Shown here: positions 32,516 to 44,139 of the stretch, one piece after another
How the letters are laid out: each line of letters opens with the position of its first letter
Numbering within the stretch: the stretch's first letter is position 1
DNA from: Nitzschia sp. pyKryTriq1
Lineage: Eukaryota; Bacillariophyta; Bacillariophyceae; Bacillariales; Bacillariaceae
Direction: 5' to 3'
Assembly (NCBI GenBank): GCA_956465555.1
Contig: OY101117.1
Location: forward strand, 3,534,001 to 3,598,000
Length of the DNA stretch: 64,000 nucleotides
The notes under the pieces: model-generated
What the model saw: the letters and a program-made list of their open reading frames with translations, nothing else
Database searches by the model: none
What the model was told of the DNA's origin: nothing
Translations under genes and position numbers: made by a program

Positions 32516-33316
32516 ATGACCTCGGATAGCGACTCTCTTCTTCCCGACCCCAAGAAGGAAGAGAAGGACGTTGAGGAGTCTCCTCTGGTTGTCGTTGACA
32601 CCCCCACTCCTCTTCCTACTGGCCATGAGCAGGTCATTGAGAAAAGTTCAAGAACCTCATCGTTTCTGGAAGCAATCAACCCAAAACTGGCGGAGATCCG
32701 AAGACCGTGGAAGGCCTATTGTATTGTCGCCTTTGTCGTTGTCACGAACTTGCTGTTTCTCTTTGTCATGACTTCGTATAACTGGGTCTATGCGTGTACC
32801 CAGCAAGTGATCATAATGGATGCGGATTGGAGTGCCGTGCCTAGTGCACTAGATATAGGCTTTGAACCCTATGATTTTGACCCACCCAATTACCTCTGTA
32901 TCTCTTACACAGCGAGTGACTGGATAAACGCAACTGGTGACATTATCGAAACTGTATACGATGTGCCTTGTCTACTTGGAAACCTGACCTGTGAAAATTA
33001 TGGCGATACCCGCTGCCCTGAAGTGTTTCAGACTGGTCAATCCGACTACCTTTGCAATGGGCTGGAGCCTGGACAAGAACTGTACAACTGTGCCGACTAC
33101 GAGAATCCGTTCGTGTCGGTGGTCTCGATGCAATGTCTCTCTTTCTTTGCTTCGTTGGGTGTGGCTCTTCCGTACGTTTTCTATCTCCAGATTGTTTTAT
33201 TTGCGATTGGGTATTGCTTTTATCGTTGCTGTTGCTACAACGACGACGAAGATGAAGATACTACGATGCTCAGTGGGATCAAAGATGTCATGCTGCATGC
33301 CGTCTCTCGAGTCTAA
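32516..33316 (+). CDS. Two-TM membrane protein with Cys-rich loop
   Basis: Intronless, 266 residues from ATG 32516 (ATCATTATGACC). A 65-residue Pro/Glu/Ser-rich N-terminus precedes TM1 (IVAFVVVTNLLFLFVM, about residues 69-86). A loop of about 120 residues carries eight or so Cys and N-glycosylation sequons (NAT, NLT), so it is likely lumenal or extracellular. TM2 (about 212-236) ends in a Cys cluster (YRCCCY) that could be acylated, followed by an acidic tail. No homologous family is recognised. A cell-surface or endomembrane role is inference. Confidence 0.75.
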   Translation: MTSDSDSLLPDPKKEEKDVEESPLVVVDTPTPLPTGHEQVIEKSSRTSSFLEAINPKLAEIRRPWKAYCIVAFVVVTNLLFLFVMTSYNWVYACTQQVIIMDADWSAVPSALDIGFEPYDFDPPNYLCISYTASDWINATGDIIETVYDVPCLLGNLTCENYGDTRCPEVFQTGQSDYLCNGLEPGQELYNCADYENPFVSVVSMQCLSFFASLGVALPYVFYLQIVLFAIGYCFYRCCCYNDDEDEDTTMLSGIKDVMLHAVSRV

Positions 33317-33874
33317 TGGCAAAAATGGGGCAGGAAGTAAGAGTTGTTGAGATAGCGCACCGATACAAGTATCAAATGGCGAATTCACGTCCAATCCATC
33401 CCCCCATCCATCATATATGTCACATCATACACACCGGTACAAATGACCGACCCACACCTAATAGCCCACACGCATAACACTGGCGATAATGCTGAACAGC
33501 AGCAAGACGGATATTCTAGTAGAGAGTGTAAAAGGAGCCTATTCGTAGTATATTACGTACCGGTAGATTAGATCGAAGTCAAAGACGAATACTGATCGAT
33601 GCTCTGCGGACTACTGCAGTACAGTACCGGTACTGTACAAACGAGTACCATCACCATACATATGTACTTCAGATCCCCAAGATATGTCTTGTGCAGTCTT
33701 TGTAAACGTTCTGGTACGTCCCAGATTACCCAAGTTACGTGGAGGTACTAGGGTATGTATGTACCGGTACTGGGCACCTGGCTGGGGTGCAGCGGTTACT
33801 ATGGGTGTGGCGATAGAGGGGAATAGAGATAAAAGGGAGATTGCGCTATCCAGCACGTCCCCCATTTTGGATAA
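33317..33874. other. Intergenic, no gene supported
   Basis: GTACCGGTA-rich between 33550 and 33780. Leads into the SET-gene fragment. Confidence 0.4.
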
Positions 33875-34105
33875 CAAAAACAATTCTTCCCCCTTTTGAA
33901 TATTACGTTTGGCAATCAAATAAAAGTCATGATAGGCCGTCGAGGATCCTGCCATGGGACCGGTATAACGATAAAAGTCTCCATCTTGTGTCAAACCACC
34001 CGGGAGAACTAATAATAATATAAAAAGAACAATAAAGAAAAAAGCAAAGGAAAAAGCAAAAGCAAAAGCATGAATGAGTGAATTAATGGAGCCACCAACC
34101 AACCA
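33875..34105 (-). pseudogene. Partial copy of the four-SET gene (exon 4 start plus intron 3)
   Basis: Matches 28808-29068 in the same orientation with only scattered differences. 33875-34008 corresponds to the first part of exon 4 (LPGGLTQDGDFYRYTGPMAG ... IQKGEELF) and 34009-34105 to the adjacent intron, including the rare ACCAACCAACC tail. The exon 4 acceptor context is retained, but no other exons are present and the reading diverges after GEELF. Intron sequence in the copy shows a DNA-level duplication rather than a retrocopy. Confidence 0.88.
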
Positions 34106-35257
34106 AGCGACCGACCACGAGAAACTGAAGGGACTCACCGATGGGAAAGCCATCGTCGCCTCTTACTCGTCTTACGACCGTACCTCGTGGGCTTCCGGCC
34201 TTCGAACCCTGATATTGTACCCATCAGCGATAGGGGAATACTCATGTCATCCTCATCGTTCTGGATGATAATGGCGTATGGTACAGGAGAAAAAGACAAG
34301 AGTCTTGATAAGCTTACTCTTTTACAGAAGCAACACTTGATAAGCTAAAAATACCATTTACTGCGATATACAAATAACGTGGTTGATCTTTCGTAACAAG
34401 TAGGGGCACTAACTGCGCTATCATACGACATGCTATTAATTATTGTAGACTACGTAGTACTCGTAGTGGTACAGTTAGTAGTTAATAGTGTGGGTAGACA
34501 GATACTGTACTTCGTCCTACTACTACTACTAGTAGCAGAGAGAGCGTACTGTTGTCCTACAGTACCGCTGTACTACTACAGTACGTAGATTATTCTGTTT
34601 TTCGAATGAGCCGTTTGGAACATTTTTGTGCGTGCCGTTTTCTTCCTCAATGAAGCAGCGGGCAATAATCAGCATAGGTACTACTACCGGTACTAATAAT
34701 GAAGTGTCGTACTGGTACTATTAGTAGTACGTGTACCGAACGGTACTTTCAAATACAGTAGATACTGTACCTGGTAGTAGTAGAATTGGTGGTGTTTTAC
34801 CGTTTAGCAAAAGCGAGGACGGTCGGTCGGTCGGTCGGTGCTTCTACTATCTGCATGCACATGCTTCGCTTTTTCAAAGACAACAACGATCGATTATTAT
34901 TGATCATGCATGGAATGGATGAATAATAATGCCTCAAGCAAGGTTCGGCATTTTGGTTTGCTCAACATGCAAGCCCTTGCGAATACCCCATACTTGCATC
35001 ATCACAAAATAATGCATACATAATATGCATCTTCTCAATGCTGGATCAAAAACGGAAAATCATGCATTTGCACCGATCGATCGAGCGCAGCAAGCAGCTA
35101 CTAACTGTAGCAGCCGGTGTTATATTTTAGATAGCTATGCGAAGCGTGTGGCACGCAGTAGTCTACTACGAGTAAAGGAGCGTCATCATCATCATCATCA
35201 TTTGTCTCGAGCGAGGAGCTAGCAAGCAAGCAAGCAAGCAACTCCTCATCACGTGTC
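34106..35257. other. Intergenic, no gene supported
   Basis: GTAC/TAC repeats at 34440-34590 and 34680-34790, (GGTC)n at 34820-34838, (CAAG)n at 35222-35240. Probable promoter of the 35258 ORF at the right end. Confidence 0.4.
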
Positions 35258-36553
35258 ATGATGATGACTGATAGTACTATTAATGATGCCTTGAAAGAAT
35301 TCTTTTCCACCACGTCGAACCTTGGTGCGTCGGGGGCGGTGTCGTGGTCGCTCCAGCCGGACAACGCTAGAAGCCACTACCATCATCAGCAGCAGCATCG
35401 TTGTTGTCGTTGTCGTTGTGGGCAGCACACCATGAGAACAGCAGCAACAACAGGAGGAGGGGGAGACGGCCGAATAAACGTAATACTCCAGCAGCAAGAA
35501 CGACGAAAAACAATAGGAAGCGATCGGTTCCTGGCGGAAATGACTACCCGTACGATTAGTAGTGCTGATTGCGATCATCATCACCACCACTACCAAAACA
35601 ACAAGGATGATGATGACGATGATCATCATCATGGTGGTGGTGCTGGTCCTCTTTTGCTGGGAGCATCAAGAATATCGAGAAGGGCGCGACCAGCATCGAC
35701 TTTACCTCTTGTTGTTCCTCCACCGCCTACTACTACTACTACTAGCAACAACAACAACAACAACAACTCGCTCATATCCATGCTCGGACAACAACACCAA
35801 CAGCAACAAACACAGCAACAACAACATCGACGACGGCGGCGGCGGCGGCCAACAATACATCTACCGGCGGCGACTCCACTATCATCAGAATCAATCTCAT
35901 CAAAATCATCAGAATCAGAATCAGAATCAGAATCAGAATCAGAATCAGAATCATCATCAGACTCAGAATCATCAGAATCAGAATCAGAATCATCAGAATC
36001 ATCAGAATCATCAGAATCATCAGAATCATCAGAATCATCAGACTCTTCCTCCTCCTCTATGATTCGTCCAGCACCAAAACAATCAACTTCTTGTTCTTCT
36101 TCTTTTCCGGCTGTCGCGTCATCAAAATCATTCCCACGGCGGCCGCAGCAGCATTGGCGGCGGCTTCCTCCAAGTCTATTCAAAATCAACAAGCAAAACC
36201 AAAACCACAACCACAACGATTCCTCGTCGTCAACAACAACAACAACAACCACGACCTTGTCCTCCTCGTCGGATTTCCGATGGAAGAACGATCATACTAG
36301 TAGCTCAGCATACTCCTCCTCCTCCGAGCATCGTCAGCTACTATATCAGCAGCATCATCATCATCATCATCTTCCAATGATATACCCCAAGAGACGATCT
36401 TCGTATCCTCCTTCTTGTTCTACTACTACTACTACTGCTACTACTACTACTAATTCTACATCCTCGGCCGCCGCCGCACCAACGCCAACGCAAGAACCAG
36501 CAACAAGAAGAACACCACTAGCCCTACCACCACCACCACCAGGAGGGTACTAG
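35258..36553 (+). CDS. Low-complexity hypothetical protein
   Basis: 431-codon intronless frame from ATG 35258. The start MMMTDSTINDALKEFFSTTS looks protein-like. The rest is dominated by His, Asp, Gln, Thr and Ser runs, with a long Ser-Glu repeat (about residues 208-264, from a GAATCA/TCAGAA hexamer array at about 35885-36040) and a Pro-rich C-terminus ending PPPPGGY. The antisense frame through the same array is also open for 207 codons, so openness alone is weak evidence. Chosen on length and the plausible N-terminus. Confidence 0.4.
   Translation: MMMTDSTINDALKEFFSTTSNLGASGAVSWSLQPDNARSHYHHQQQHRCCRCRCGQHTMRTAATTGGGGDGRINVILQQQERRKTIGSDRFLAEMTTRTISSADCDHHHHHYQNNKDDDDDDHHHGGGAGPLLLGASRISRRARPASTLPLVVPPPPTTTTTSNNNNNNNSLISMLGQQHQQQQTQQQQHRRRRRRRPTIHLPAATPLSSESISSKSSESESESESESESESSSDSESSESESESSESSESSESSESSESSDSSSSSMIRPAPKQSTSCSSSFPAVASSKSFPRRPQQHWRRLPPSLFKINKQNQNHNHNDSSSSTTTTTTTTLSSSSDFRWKNDHTSSSAYSSSSEHRQLLYQQHHHHHHLPMIYPKRRSSYPPSCSTTTTTATTTTNSTSSAAAAPTPTQEPATRRTPLALPPPPPGGY
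35885..36048. repeat. TCAGAA/ATCAGAATC hexamer-nonamer array
   Basis: Tandem 6-bp TCAGAA units that turn into 9-bp ATCAGAATC units towards the right, inside the 35258 frame. They encode alternating Ser and Glu. Confidence 0.85.
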
Positions 36554-38024
36554 TACTAGAGTAGTAAATCCAACATGATTATCATCGAGGAGGAGGAGGA
36601 GGAAGAAGAGGAGGAGGTTCGGTTCTTCTTCTTCTTCTTCTTGTACAGCCCTACTACGAGCTACTACTAGCTAGGAGGAAACGTTGCTGGACTGCTGCTG
36701 CTGCTGCTGCTGCGAGGAGTGGTAGTACTACTACCTAGTGCTAGTAGTACTACCACTAAATAATAACTAGTAAAGAAGAACGTATCTGTATCTGAATCAA
36801 GAATCATGATAATCATCATGCCCCCTTCTTTCTCTTTCTTATCTAGTCTACTACTACTAGTAGTACTACTACGAATACTACTACGAATACTATCAATACT
36901 ACTAGTAGCTACTACTACTACTACTGCTAGTACTCTACAATAGAAATCTACTCTACTAGCTAGTACTACTAGTAGTAGTAGTAGTAGTAGTTCTCCTCGG
37001 TTCAAGAAGTACTAGTAGAGTAGTAGCAACTCACTCATGAAGAACAATAAGAAGACGAAGTAGTGCCGTGCTGCTGCTGCCTGCTGTTCTCGTCCTCAGC
37101 ACCACCACCACTTTCAACAAGATCAAATCATAGTAGTAGTCCTAAGTACTACTACTAGTAGTAGTACTACTAGTTGATAAGAATGGCATGTTCGTGGTGA
37201 TACTACTACTCTACTAGCTAGTAGTTTCTTTTTGGTGGTAGTAGTAGTTGTAGTACTACTACTACCGAGTAGCATAGTTGAAGTAGTACACCAAAAAAGT
37301 TCCACCAGCGCAGCACGACGACGACCCAGCACAACCACGACACGTAATTATTACTGTACACTACCGGTACAGTACACGTACCGGTACGTACGAGAAACGA
37401 TCGTACTGTACGTCAACCTACACGGGCCGCGACGGCCGACGCACGGCCCATTATTCAATTGCCACGTGCGTGGAGATCGGCAACTAATACGAGGCCTTAA
37501 CGATGTGACCCTCTCACCTCTATCTCATCATCTATATCATCTATACAACAACATCCTAGTACTACGTATGCGTTGATGCTTGATGCTGTGGTAATAATAT
37601 ATCGTTCTTGGCGTTGGCGATGAACAGAGGATAAGAGGATAATTAATTGCCTTGGTGCCGTGTGTGTCAAGTCAAGCCAAACAACAAGAAGGTCATGGTG
37701 TGGTGATGGGTCGTCGACGTTTTGTGGGCTGGCGGCATTGACCTTGATGCGGGGAGTTTGGACGAATATTCTTCGGACACCTACTACTGCTCCTCCTAAT
37801 AAAAACAAGAACAAGAACAAGAACAGGAACAAGAACAATAGCAGCAGCCGTATGACTATAAGCTGGAAGGACGAATCGATTCATTCTTGCAAGAACAAGA
37901 GGCGGGAGAAACAAATTACTAAAATGTACCTGCTATAGCTGTTATTGGATTATCGGGGAAGTGGGCTCATCGGCAGGAGGACTGATGATGATGATGATGA
38001 TGATGATGATGCTCTACTATACTA
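36554..38024. other. Long intergenic stretch rich in trimer repeats
   Basis: (GAG/GAA)n at 36584-36642, (CTG)n at 36690-36712, dense TAC/TAG trimers 36715-37260, a TACCGGTA cluster at 37360-37400, (AAGAAC)n at 37803-37835, (GAT)n at 37982-38010. No gene is supported. Confidence 0.45.
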
Positions 38025-39944
38025 CTACCAGATTTTGCGCTTGAGCGCAGGCTTGTGATTCTCGTACATTTCGTCAATTTGAAGACTGGTGTAGTTCGCA
38101 GTCTCGACTTGGAAAAAGTAGACGACAGTGCTTCCGATTGCAATCACACAGGCGAAAAAGCCAAAGCAGCCAGAAAGAGAGGCCGTAGAGGCAATGGGGA
38201 AGAGACCACCGACAATGGCGGTAAAGGCCCAGTTGGTCATGGTGGTCAGACCCGTTCCCTTTCCACGGGTACGGAACGGGAACATTTCGGCACACACAAT
38301 CCAAACGACGGGACCCCAGCTAAAGGCAAAGCCAACAATGAACACGGCAGAGAACACCAAGACGCACCATCCGACGGCCTTGTTAGTCTGGTCGAGACTG
38401 GACAGAATCGCATTGCTTATCAAGGCCAAGCACATGATGGTACCGCCTAGGCAAAGCAACTTGACACGGCCATACTTGTCGACGGTTGCGACCGTGATAA
38501 AGGTGGCGAGAAAGTTGATCGTGTTCAATCCAAAGGTTCCACCAATCGCTTGACTTTCTGTAAAGAAGGTATTCAAAATGTCGGGCGCGTAAAACATAAT
38601 GGCATTGATCTGGTGGTGATGTAATGTGATGTGATGTGATGTGCGGTGCATCAATCATGATGGTAGAAGAGGAAGAAGAAGAAGAAGAAGAAGAAGCATG
38701 AGAGGCAATGTGTGAGAAAGTGAGCGAACAAGAAGAAAAGGAATGGATGGACGAGAAACAACAACTCAGACAATGATACTATCATGTCACTTACACCGCA
38801 TAGTTGCTGGAACATTTGGAAGGACATACCAAGAAGAACGCGGGTGCGCATCTTGTTGTGATTCGAAAAGACCTCGGACCAAGGAGCTACTCCCAGCTTG
38901 ATCTCTTCCAGGACTTCGGCATGCAGCTTGGCCTTTTCCGGTTCCACATCACCTTCGTAACGAAGTTTCTGAAGCGCCTGCTCCAGCTGTTCGTCCGTGG
39001 AATGAGCCGCCAGCCAGCGTGGGGACTCGGGCATGAAGAGGAGACAGAGGATCAAGATGACGGAAAACAAAATGTTTCCACCGTACGAGATCCGCCATCC
39101 ATTGTCCCAATTCTGGAGGCCGAGATTAGCGGCCGAAGCTATCAAGATGCCTGCTGTGACGGCAATCTGCCACAAAGTACCAAGCACACCGCGGACGTGC
39201 TCGGGCGCACACTCCGTGATGTAAACGGGAACGACCATGGACAGCATACCGATGCCTAAAGAGGAGCGAGGAAGAACAAGAGGGACAGAAGGAAGTCAGT
39301 TTGAGAGTGTTGGCAATCTGAGAAGGCAAACGATCGACCAAGCAAGAGCAACAGGACTTACCCATTCCTGAAAAGACGCGGCCCGCCCACATGACACCCA
39401 TGGTAGGAGCTGCGGCTTGGATGGAGGCACCGATGATAAAGACACAATTCGCAAAGAACAAGGCAGGACGACGACCAAACTTTTCGGCAACATACGGATT
39501 CAACATGGCACCAATCATTGCGCCGACACCAAAGAGTCCGTTGATCAATCCCTTGTCAACGTCCATTTCATGCTGCGTGGCGGGAATGCAGTCGACGTCG
39601 TCCGGTGCACAAGTCCAGCCAAAGTGTTCCTTGAAGCCATCCATGACAAAGGTAGCGCCAGCTCCTGCGATATCGTAGCCGAAGACGAGGCCACCAAGGG
39701 CGGCGCAAGAGGCCACAAGAACAATGAACGGCTTGGTTTTCTCGGGAATGTATGCAACAACATCCGAGTCGTCGACCACCTTCTTGTTGAGTTCAGCATC
39801 TTGTTGGTCTTTGGTAGGATCTTTGGTAGGAACAGCTGGAGACTCCTCGTCGTCATGTTCCTCGGAGGAAGAACCATCCTCGTTGAGCTTTAGATGATGC
39901 TTTTCGAAAACATCGTCGAGCCTTTTTTCGAGTGCGTCGGTCAT
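38025..39944 (-). CDS. Sugar porter (MFS) transporter
   Basis: Three exons, 39362-39944, 38795-39255 and 38025-38609, with GT-AG introns in phases 1 and 0, giving 542 residues. The protein has a charged N-terminus of about 70 residues, then about twelve TM helices with sugar porter signatures: GYDIAGAG in TM1, EKFGRRPAL, the PESPRWL motif at the end of the N-half, QQLCGINAIMFYAP across the exon 2/3 junction, DKYGRVKLL and FPFRTRGKGTG. These mark proton-coupled hexose or related polyol/inositol transporters of the plasma or vacuolar membrane. The TM1-2 loop carries two Cys (WTCAPDDVDC). The length is normal for the family. The exact sugar cannot be read from sequence. Confidence 0.9.
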
Positions 39945-41561
39945 GTTGATGGTTCTGTCTTAATCTCGGACTTCAAGATTTTGATTTTGTGAGCACAGCA
40001 GATATCATCTAAAGCCGCTCCCTCTCGGTCAATAATGGATCCAACAAGAAACCAGCAGCAGCCGCAATCGGAACACTTTTCGTTTGTTCTTTCTGTTCTA
40101 GGAACAACATCTCCGCGTTCTTCTTGACACCAATAGCGTTGGAGTGAAGCCACAGCAGCATAACGCAAATGTTTCAATTTATCATAGTATTATGGATCCT
40201 AAAACTTTTGCTGTTGGTATTATTATCCATACCTGGTGACACCAATAGCGTTTAAGTGAAGCGACAGAAAGAGTCAAGATGCTTCTTCTTCAACCATTCT
40301 TTTTGTTGTTCCTTTCCCTGTTCTCAATAACAGCGTTCGTACCGCAGTGACGATGAAGTCATACGATTCTATTTGTAAGTGATGTGATTGTAGACTTTTA
40401 CCAATAGGTCTAGTAGTCTACTAGAGCTAGTAGTAGACGCAGAAGAATTACAGTCATCACTACTACTATGTATCACAGTAATATCCTCCACAATTTCATG
40501 ACTTCGCCCTCTTCTTCAAATAATGCTTCGGTAGTACTACTCGTACTACTGTTGTTCTTTGCCTTCCAGCATGAAGAGTATCCGATTTCTTCATTGCATA
40601 CTACATGGATCATTGATACTTTGTACTGCGTAGTAGTCCGTGAACCAAGCGTCACCTCTACCAGCTACCGGTAGTAGACTACTCTATCTTAACCAAGTAA
40701 CGCCATGTCAACCCACTCCCTACTACCTGTGGTTAGCAAAGCGTTCCTTCTTTTCATTCTTCATGTTCTTGACAGCTCATCTTGAAGCTCGCCGTGCGTG
40801 AGTGATCGCACCAGCGCCTTCTTATTCTATTGACTTCTTGACAACCTTCGCTCTGTTCCAGCAAATAAAGCGATCGATTGGATTCATCTTGCTTCCTTCG
40901 CGCTATCTGGTACGTTAAGGTGTGTGGGTGATGTCACAGAAACTCGTGCGTGTAGGGTTCTCGTTTTGACGGAAGGAAGAAAACAGACAGACCATCCCGC
41001 CGCCATACGCATGCACGGACGGAATGAAAATGCAGCCATGCACCCAAAATCCAAACCATCCAATAAAAATGATGAATTCAAGCAAGCCACCGGTAGCAAG
41101 GAGAGACCTAACGCGCCCTTCCCTGTACCAGAACATGAGCCTGAAATTCTCCGGGCGGGGGGAGTTGGATTGGCTGCCTGAGGTTGAAGTATCTAACGGT
41201 AGCGGTAATTGCAGTACTCTACTCTTACGTGCGTGGCAGGTTCGCAGGAATTCGATACAAACGGGGGCGCATATGACATCCTCTTCGAATATCGATGATA
41301 GTATAGCTAGTGTTGAAGTGCAGGGTTGAGATTAATGTCTCTACTATGTATTTGTCCGGGGGCAATCTGCTGATCAGGCGAGAAAGTCGTGGTTCATAAG
41401 TATCTACTAGAATTGCGAATGAAGTGAGAATACCCGAAAAGCGCAATGTTCTTGTTGCGCTACTGATTCATTATTCAAATTCCCGATCAATCGTCCACAA
41501 AATAGTAATGATAATCCCTCTTCGTTCGATCCAGCAGGAAGATCCACAAAGCACACAAACA
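39945..41561. other. Intergenic; short direct repeat
   Basis: A direct repeat GACACCAATAGCGTT..AGTGAAGC occurs at about 40126 and 40219 (spacing ~93 bp) upstream of the transporter. Other short open frames are unsupported. Confidence 0.45.
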
Positions 41562-42170
41562 ATGAAGGACAACAATCATAACAGAAACAACAGTACTAGC
41601 ACCATCATGTCCTCGCCGCCGCCCTGCTCATCGTCCCCGCCAGCTTTATCATATTCGTATGATAGTACGGATGCTCTGCTCGACAGAATAGAGCAACATC
41701 ACCAAGAATACCACAATCGTCGTCATGATCTTCTTGATAACAACCATTATGACGATTTGTTTCTCGGAATCAGGGAGAGCGCTGTTCACATCCTCGAGAG
41801 TGCAGAACAAGTGATCGGTGCGACCGATGCTGATATGTTGGACAGGATCATGCAAGACAATAGTAGTACTACTGGTGCGATGATGAGCAGTGATAGTACT
41901 GCTAGTATGAGTAGTAGTATCCTCCGAAGCATCAACCGGGTAAATGGTGCCAATATGATGAGGATGGCAATGACGATGGCGGCGGGTGCTCCTGGTGTCG
42001 AGGACTACCCAATATCCTCCACAAGAAGACCAGCAGCACCAGGAGCGGCAGTATCACCAACGACCACCCACCACGAGCGCGTCAATCACCACAACCAGCA
42101 TGGTCATCCTCTCACGAGGACACGAGGACGAGCACCACCACGACCTCCTCACGAAAACAACATTCGTTAG
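41562..42170 (+). CDS. Small hypothetical protein, paralog of 24145-24684
   Basis: 202 residues from ATG 41562; ATG 41607 aligns better with the paralog and is the alternative start. Shared blocks: PPPCSSSPPA, STDALLDRI, LGIRESAVHILESAEQVI, GATDADMLDRIMQDNSS and SSILRSINRVN. After that the two copies diverge: this one has a Met/Ala-rich patch and a Pro/Arg/His-rich tail, the other an acidic tail. Unknown function. Confidence 0.6.
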   Translation: MKDNNHNRNNSTSTIMSSPPPCSSSPPALSYSYDSTDALLDRIEQHHQEYHNRRHDLLDNNHYDDLFLGIRESAVHILESAEQVIGATDADMLDRIMQDNSSTTGAMMSSDSTASMSSSILRSINRVNGANMMRMAMTMAAGAPGVEDYPISSTRRPAAPGAAVSPTTTHHERVNHHNQHGHPLTRTRGRAPPRPPHENNIR

Positions 42171-43027
42171 CGCCGCTGGTGCTGGTGCATCTGTTGTTGT
42201 TGTTAACTCTAGTACTACTGGGGCCAGGACGACATGCCAACGACGGCGAGGAGGACCACCACGAAGACGACCGACCGACCGAGTTCCTCTTGTTTCTTCG
42301 AAGAAGTATAGTAAAACCAGCATTCCAACAAGTTGTTGTTGTTGTTATCTTTCTTACACTACTACTACTACTACTACTAGTAGTAGTACAATTATTATCT
42401 GCCTGCTGAATCAGCAGTCTTATTCGCTACTACCGTTAGTGGTAGTCTATGGTGTTTTTAAGAAGTATTTCAACCACATCGAACGTCATACATCATCCCG
42501 ACCAAAAAAGCCAACGGTACCATACCACCAGTACAGTGTAGTTGGTGGAGAACCATGGACGTCTCTGCTTTGCTTGCTACTAGTAGTACTTCGCATGCCA
42601 CTTGTATGGTTCAGAATGTCTTGCACGTGTCGCCCATCTATTTCTCCGAGGACAAAAAATAATAATTCCCATATCTTCTGATGATCAGGCGAAAAAAGTC
42701 ATGCGGTTCGCTCGTTCACAAAAACGAGTCGTGGTAGAAAATAATGATATCGAAACACATCATGATCATCGCAACACAAACCAGCACCACAAGCGGTAAG
42801 CAAGAAGAACAATCAAGAACAGCCGTGCCATCATCATCGTATCCCAGCACGTGCCGATGTTGCCCGTTCTCTCATGAGCCACATCGCTAGCACTACTGCC
42901 GGCGATCGATCCTCGAGTGAGGACGAGAACCAACGACAGTCTTGGAATGGTGATGGTAAGCGAAGCGAACGGTGCAGACGTGTGCTAGCTAGACGTGCGC
43001 TAGACGTGCACTGGGCAGGATGATGCA
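42171..43027. other. Intergenic, no gene supported
   Basis: (TTG)n near 42190-42205 and 42330-42348, (CTA)n at 42357-42385, TAC/TAG trimers. No convincing gene. Confidence 0.35.
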
Positions 43028-43980
43028 CTATTCACTGTGATCTCTTCTTCTTCTTCTTCTTTCATACTTTATGGACGACCTTGCTGAATCGCCAGGAGCC
43101 AACAAGCTAGAGGAGCAGTTAGCAAGAAGATGAAAACGACGACGGCGACGAAGAGCTTTGAAGTTGTTGGCAGTATCCGAGTTGTACAATAGATTGTCTC
43201 GTATTATAGTCCACAAATAAGGAGTCCTTGACAATGGATGAATGTGACAGTCAACCACCACTTCCCATACCGGTACGGTACTGGTAGAGGTGACCATACC
43301 CAGTCGTTTTTGTTTGGCCATATCACCGATATAGTAGGAGCCATGCGATGATCCTCCCGTGGCGGAATGTCGAACGTCAATATCTTCCAAACCAAGGCGT
43401 GGAGAGAAAAAAGACTACAGCGCGTTCCGTGACGTGCTCTTGCTTTCTTGATCTTGCAATATATCCAATGAACAAGACGAGAGGCGTTCGATCCTTGTAT
43501 TTATGACCCATTCCTTTTCCATCGCCTCCATCACCAGAGGCGGAATCGAGACAGACCCCCCTGGTGCATCATTTCCCTTGCCGGACGTTTCAGTAGTAGT
43601 GGTCGACGAGATTCCTTGTCCTGTGTCACCATTCATGGGCACGACAAAGACTTTCGTTTCAGTACATGAATCGAGACAGACGACCCCCCTGCATCATCAC
43701 TTTCCTTGCCAAACGTCGACGAGACTTCTTGTCCTGTGTCACCATTCATGGCGTCGCTTGTAAATCGCCCGCGGTGGTACTATATCTCCAATCAACAAGA
43801 CAATACTATTGGCATCCTTCAACACGACTGCTAGTCCAAAGATGATGTGCCAATCGATCTTGTCCCTGTTTGCCGATGATTGTGTGACGTACCATACCCA
43901 ATCGCAATGTCCATCATCACTTATTAATGTATCATCAGTAACGATCCTGTAGCTACCAGTACCTCCGTTTTCGACGATGC
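43028..43980 (-). pseudogene. Degenerate coding-like segments, unknown family
   Basis: On the minus strand, several stretches read like protein but are not joined by a clean frame: about 43980-43745 (DWVWYVTQSS, VVLKDANSIVLLIGDI), 43642-43415 (IPPLVMEAMEKEWVINTRIE) and 43412-43028 (GSSHGSYYIGDMAKQKRLGM then VPVWEVVVDCHIHPLSR). The last two share a frame and are separated by a TAG at 43415-43417, which could be an intron boundary (CTGTAG) or an inactivating stop. A near-repeat of about 110 bp (GTGTCACCATTCATGG.. at 43624 and 43736) lies between the first two. Either a decayed gene or a multi-exon gene I could not solve. Confidence 0.35.
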
Positions 43981-44139
43981 CAGCCAGTAGCCATGTAATA
44001 GAGGATGAACCACTTGCTATTCGCGTCCACGACGTCGCACGCCAGACCGCAAGCGTCTTGAGTAAACAAGACGTACAGTAGGACCAATTCTTCGTTATGG
44101 CATTGAATTTTGGTACATGTCCCCGAGGAGTAGTTCCAA

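Noticed and set aside
34140-34215. tRNA-like GGTTCGAAGGCC on the minus strand
   Set aside because: The flanking bases do not form a T stem or the rest of a cloverleaf.
35629-36252. 207-codon minus-strand Asp/Ser-repeat frame
   Set aside because: It is the antisense of the TCAGAA array in the 35258 frame. A repeat without stops is open on both strands.
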